The notes under the pieces were generated by a model. The model searched no databases and had not been told where the DNA came from. It saw only the letters and a program-made list of their open reading frames with translations. A program made the position numbers and the translations under genes. DNA of 6,706 nt from Chlamydia trachomatis (GTDB lineage: Bacteria > Chlamydiota > Chlamydiia > Chlamydiales > JAAKFR01): the NCBI GenBank assembly GCA_945861315.1, contig CAMAUB010000075.1, positions 1 to 6,706 of the forward strand. The letters run 5' to 3'. Each line of letters starts with the position of its first letter. Positions within the stretch are counted from its first letter, which is position 1. Positions 5,896 to 6,706 of the stretch are shown piece after piece.

Positions 5896-6706
5896 ATCTT
5901 GCGCAGCCGAATAACATCTGGAGTGACTTCAATCCATTCATCGATTTCGACATAGGTGATTGCTTCTTCAAGTGAAAATAAGCGAGGCGGTGAGAGAACA
6001 AGATTTTCGTCTGTTCCAGAAGCACGGACGTTTGTCAATTGCTTGGCTTTAGTAATGTTGACGATGAGATCGTTATCACGATTATTTTCTCCGACAATCA
6101 TCCCTTCATAAACTTCCTGGCCAGCTGGGACAAAAAGAGTTCCCCTATCTTGCAATGTAAAGGCTGCATAAGCATTTGCTTTACCAGGACAGATTGAAAC
6201 TAAAACGCCGCGAGGTCTTCCAAGAATCTCTCCTTTATGAGGAGCGTACTCTTCAAAGATCGATGTTAAAATTCCAAGTCCTTTTGTTGTTGTAAGAAAA
6301 TCGTTACGATATCCCATCAGTCCACGTGTAGGAATGAGAAATTCCATGTGGCTAATTTTATGCTCATCCGTATTCAGATGCTGCATCTCTCCTCTTTTTC
6401 GAGAGAGTTGCTCAATAACGCTTCCTGCAAACTCTTCAGGAACATCAATGTAAACACGATCAATCGGTTCACATTTTTTTCCATCAATCTCTTTCAAAAT
6501 AACTTGTGGTTTAGAGACACAAAATTCAAATCCTTCTCGGCGTATCGCTTCAAGCAGGACTGCAATATGCAATTCTCCACGCCCGGAAATGCTCATCTTT
6601 TTGTCAAATGTTTGAATATCATAGGAAATATTTGCCTTCTTCTCATGAAGTAAGCGCTCACGAATTTTATTCATCGTGACATGCTTACCTGAGCGTCCAA
6701 CAAAAG
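5847..6706 (-). CDS. typA: TypA/BipA ribosome-associated GTPase, C-terminal part (cut by window edge)
   Basis: A translational GTPase that binds the 70S ribosome and is linked to stress growth and ribosome assembly. About 286 C-terminal codons are visible; the reading frame is open to the right edge (FVGRSGKHVT precedes the internal ATG at 6674), so that ATG is not the start and the GTPase domain lies outside. Landmarks in order are SGRGELH (EF-G-like domain III), RREGFEF-VSKPQVI (domain V entry), PTRGLMGYRNDFLT, GVLVS--PGKANAYA, LQDRGTLFVPAGQEVYEG, and the BipA-specific C-terminal domain with NDLIVN, KQLTNVRASGTDE, EVTPDVIRLRK and YLTENERKR. The end at IKRL is a normal family C-terminus. The 3' end overlaps aroG by 49 bp on the opposite strand, with the third codon positions of the two genes facing each other. 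Confidence 0.96.
   Translation of the reverse strand, partial: FVGRSGKHVTMNKIRERLLHEKKANISYDIQTFDKKMSISGRGELHIAVLLEAIRREGFEFCVSKPQVILKEIDGKKCEPIDRVYIDVPEEFAGSVIEQLSRKRGEMQHLNTDEHKISHMEFLIPTRGLMGYRNDFLTTTKGLGILTSIFEEYAPHKGEILGRPRGVLVSICPGKANAYAAFTLQDRGTLFVPAGQEVYEGMIVGENNRDNDLIVNITKAKQLTNVRASGTDENLVLSPPRLFSLEEAITYVEIDEWIEVTPDVIRLRKIYLTENERKRSGIKRL

Noticed and set aside
6348..6653. 101-residue open frame on + opposite typA
   Set aside because: It is antisense to conserved TypA sequence and has the Phe/Asn/Leu-rich look of a shadow frame.

Overview
The window looks like an ordinary chromosomal segment of a member of the phylum Chlamydiota. It carries four recognisable housekeeping or metabolic genes and one small unrecognised gene. 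The lineage call rests mainly on ValS. It has an extra stretch of roughly 30 residues between the HGL segment and the KMSKS-type loop (about residues 519-556), and its wording around that stretch (for example DVFSKWEK and DLDRRRFEEFKNF) matches my memory of chlamydial valyl-tRNA synthetases. An amoeba-associated (Parachlamydia-, Waddlia- or Simkania-like) chlamydia is my best guess. It is an inference without a database search.

Layout from left to right: (1) a perfect 14-bp inverted repeat at 1-43 and a gene-free leader to 150; (2) valS on + (151-2940, GTG start); (3) a small gene of unknown function on - (2937-3365), convergent with valS so that the two stop codons overlap; (4) a complete AGCS-family sodium:alanine/glycine symporter on - (3388-4743), directly upstream of the small gene and probably co-transcribed with it; (5) an 87-bp divergent intergenic region (4744-4830) with a near-consensus promoter facing the symporter; (6) a class I DAHP synthase (aroG type) on + (4831-5895); (7) the C-terminal part of the ribosome-associated GTPase TypA/BipA on -, running off the right edge (5847-6706). 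The last two genes overlap tail to tail by 49 bp.

The proteins fit an intracellular bacterium. The symporter would import small neutral amino acids, DAHP synthase opens the shikimate pathway, ValS charges tRNA-Val, and TypA acts on the ribosome under stress. Nothing indicates that the genes form one pathway; the arrangement is alternating strands with very tight packing.

I found no new multi-gene system, mobile element, CRISPR array, phage gene or RNA gene. The points worth a second look are small in scale. They are the strong symporter promoter with a predicted leader of about 9 nt and a dyad over its start site, substitutions at several positions matching the E. coli AroG feedback site, the overlapping convergent gene ends, the unplaced small protein, and the 14-bp hairpin with a Shine-Dalgarno-like loop.
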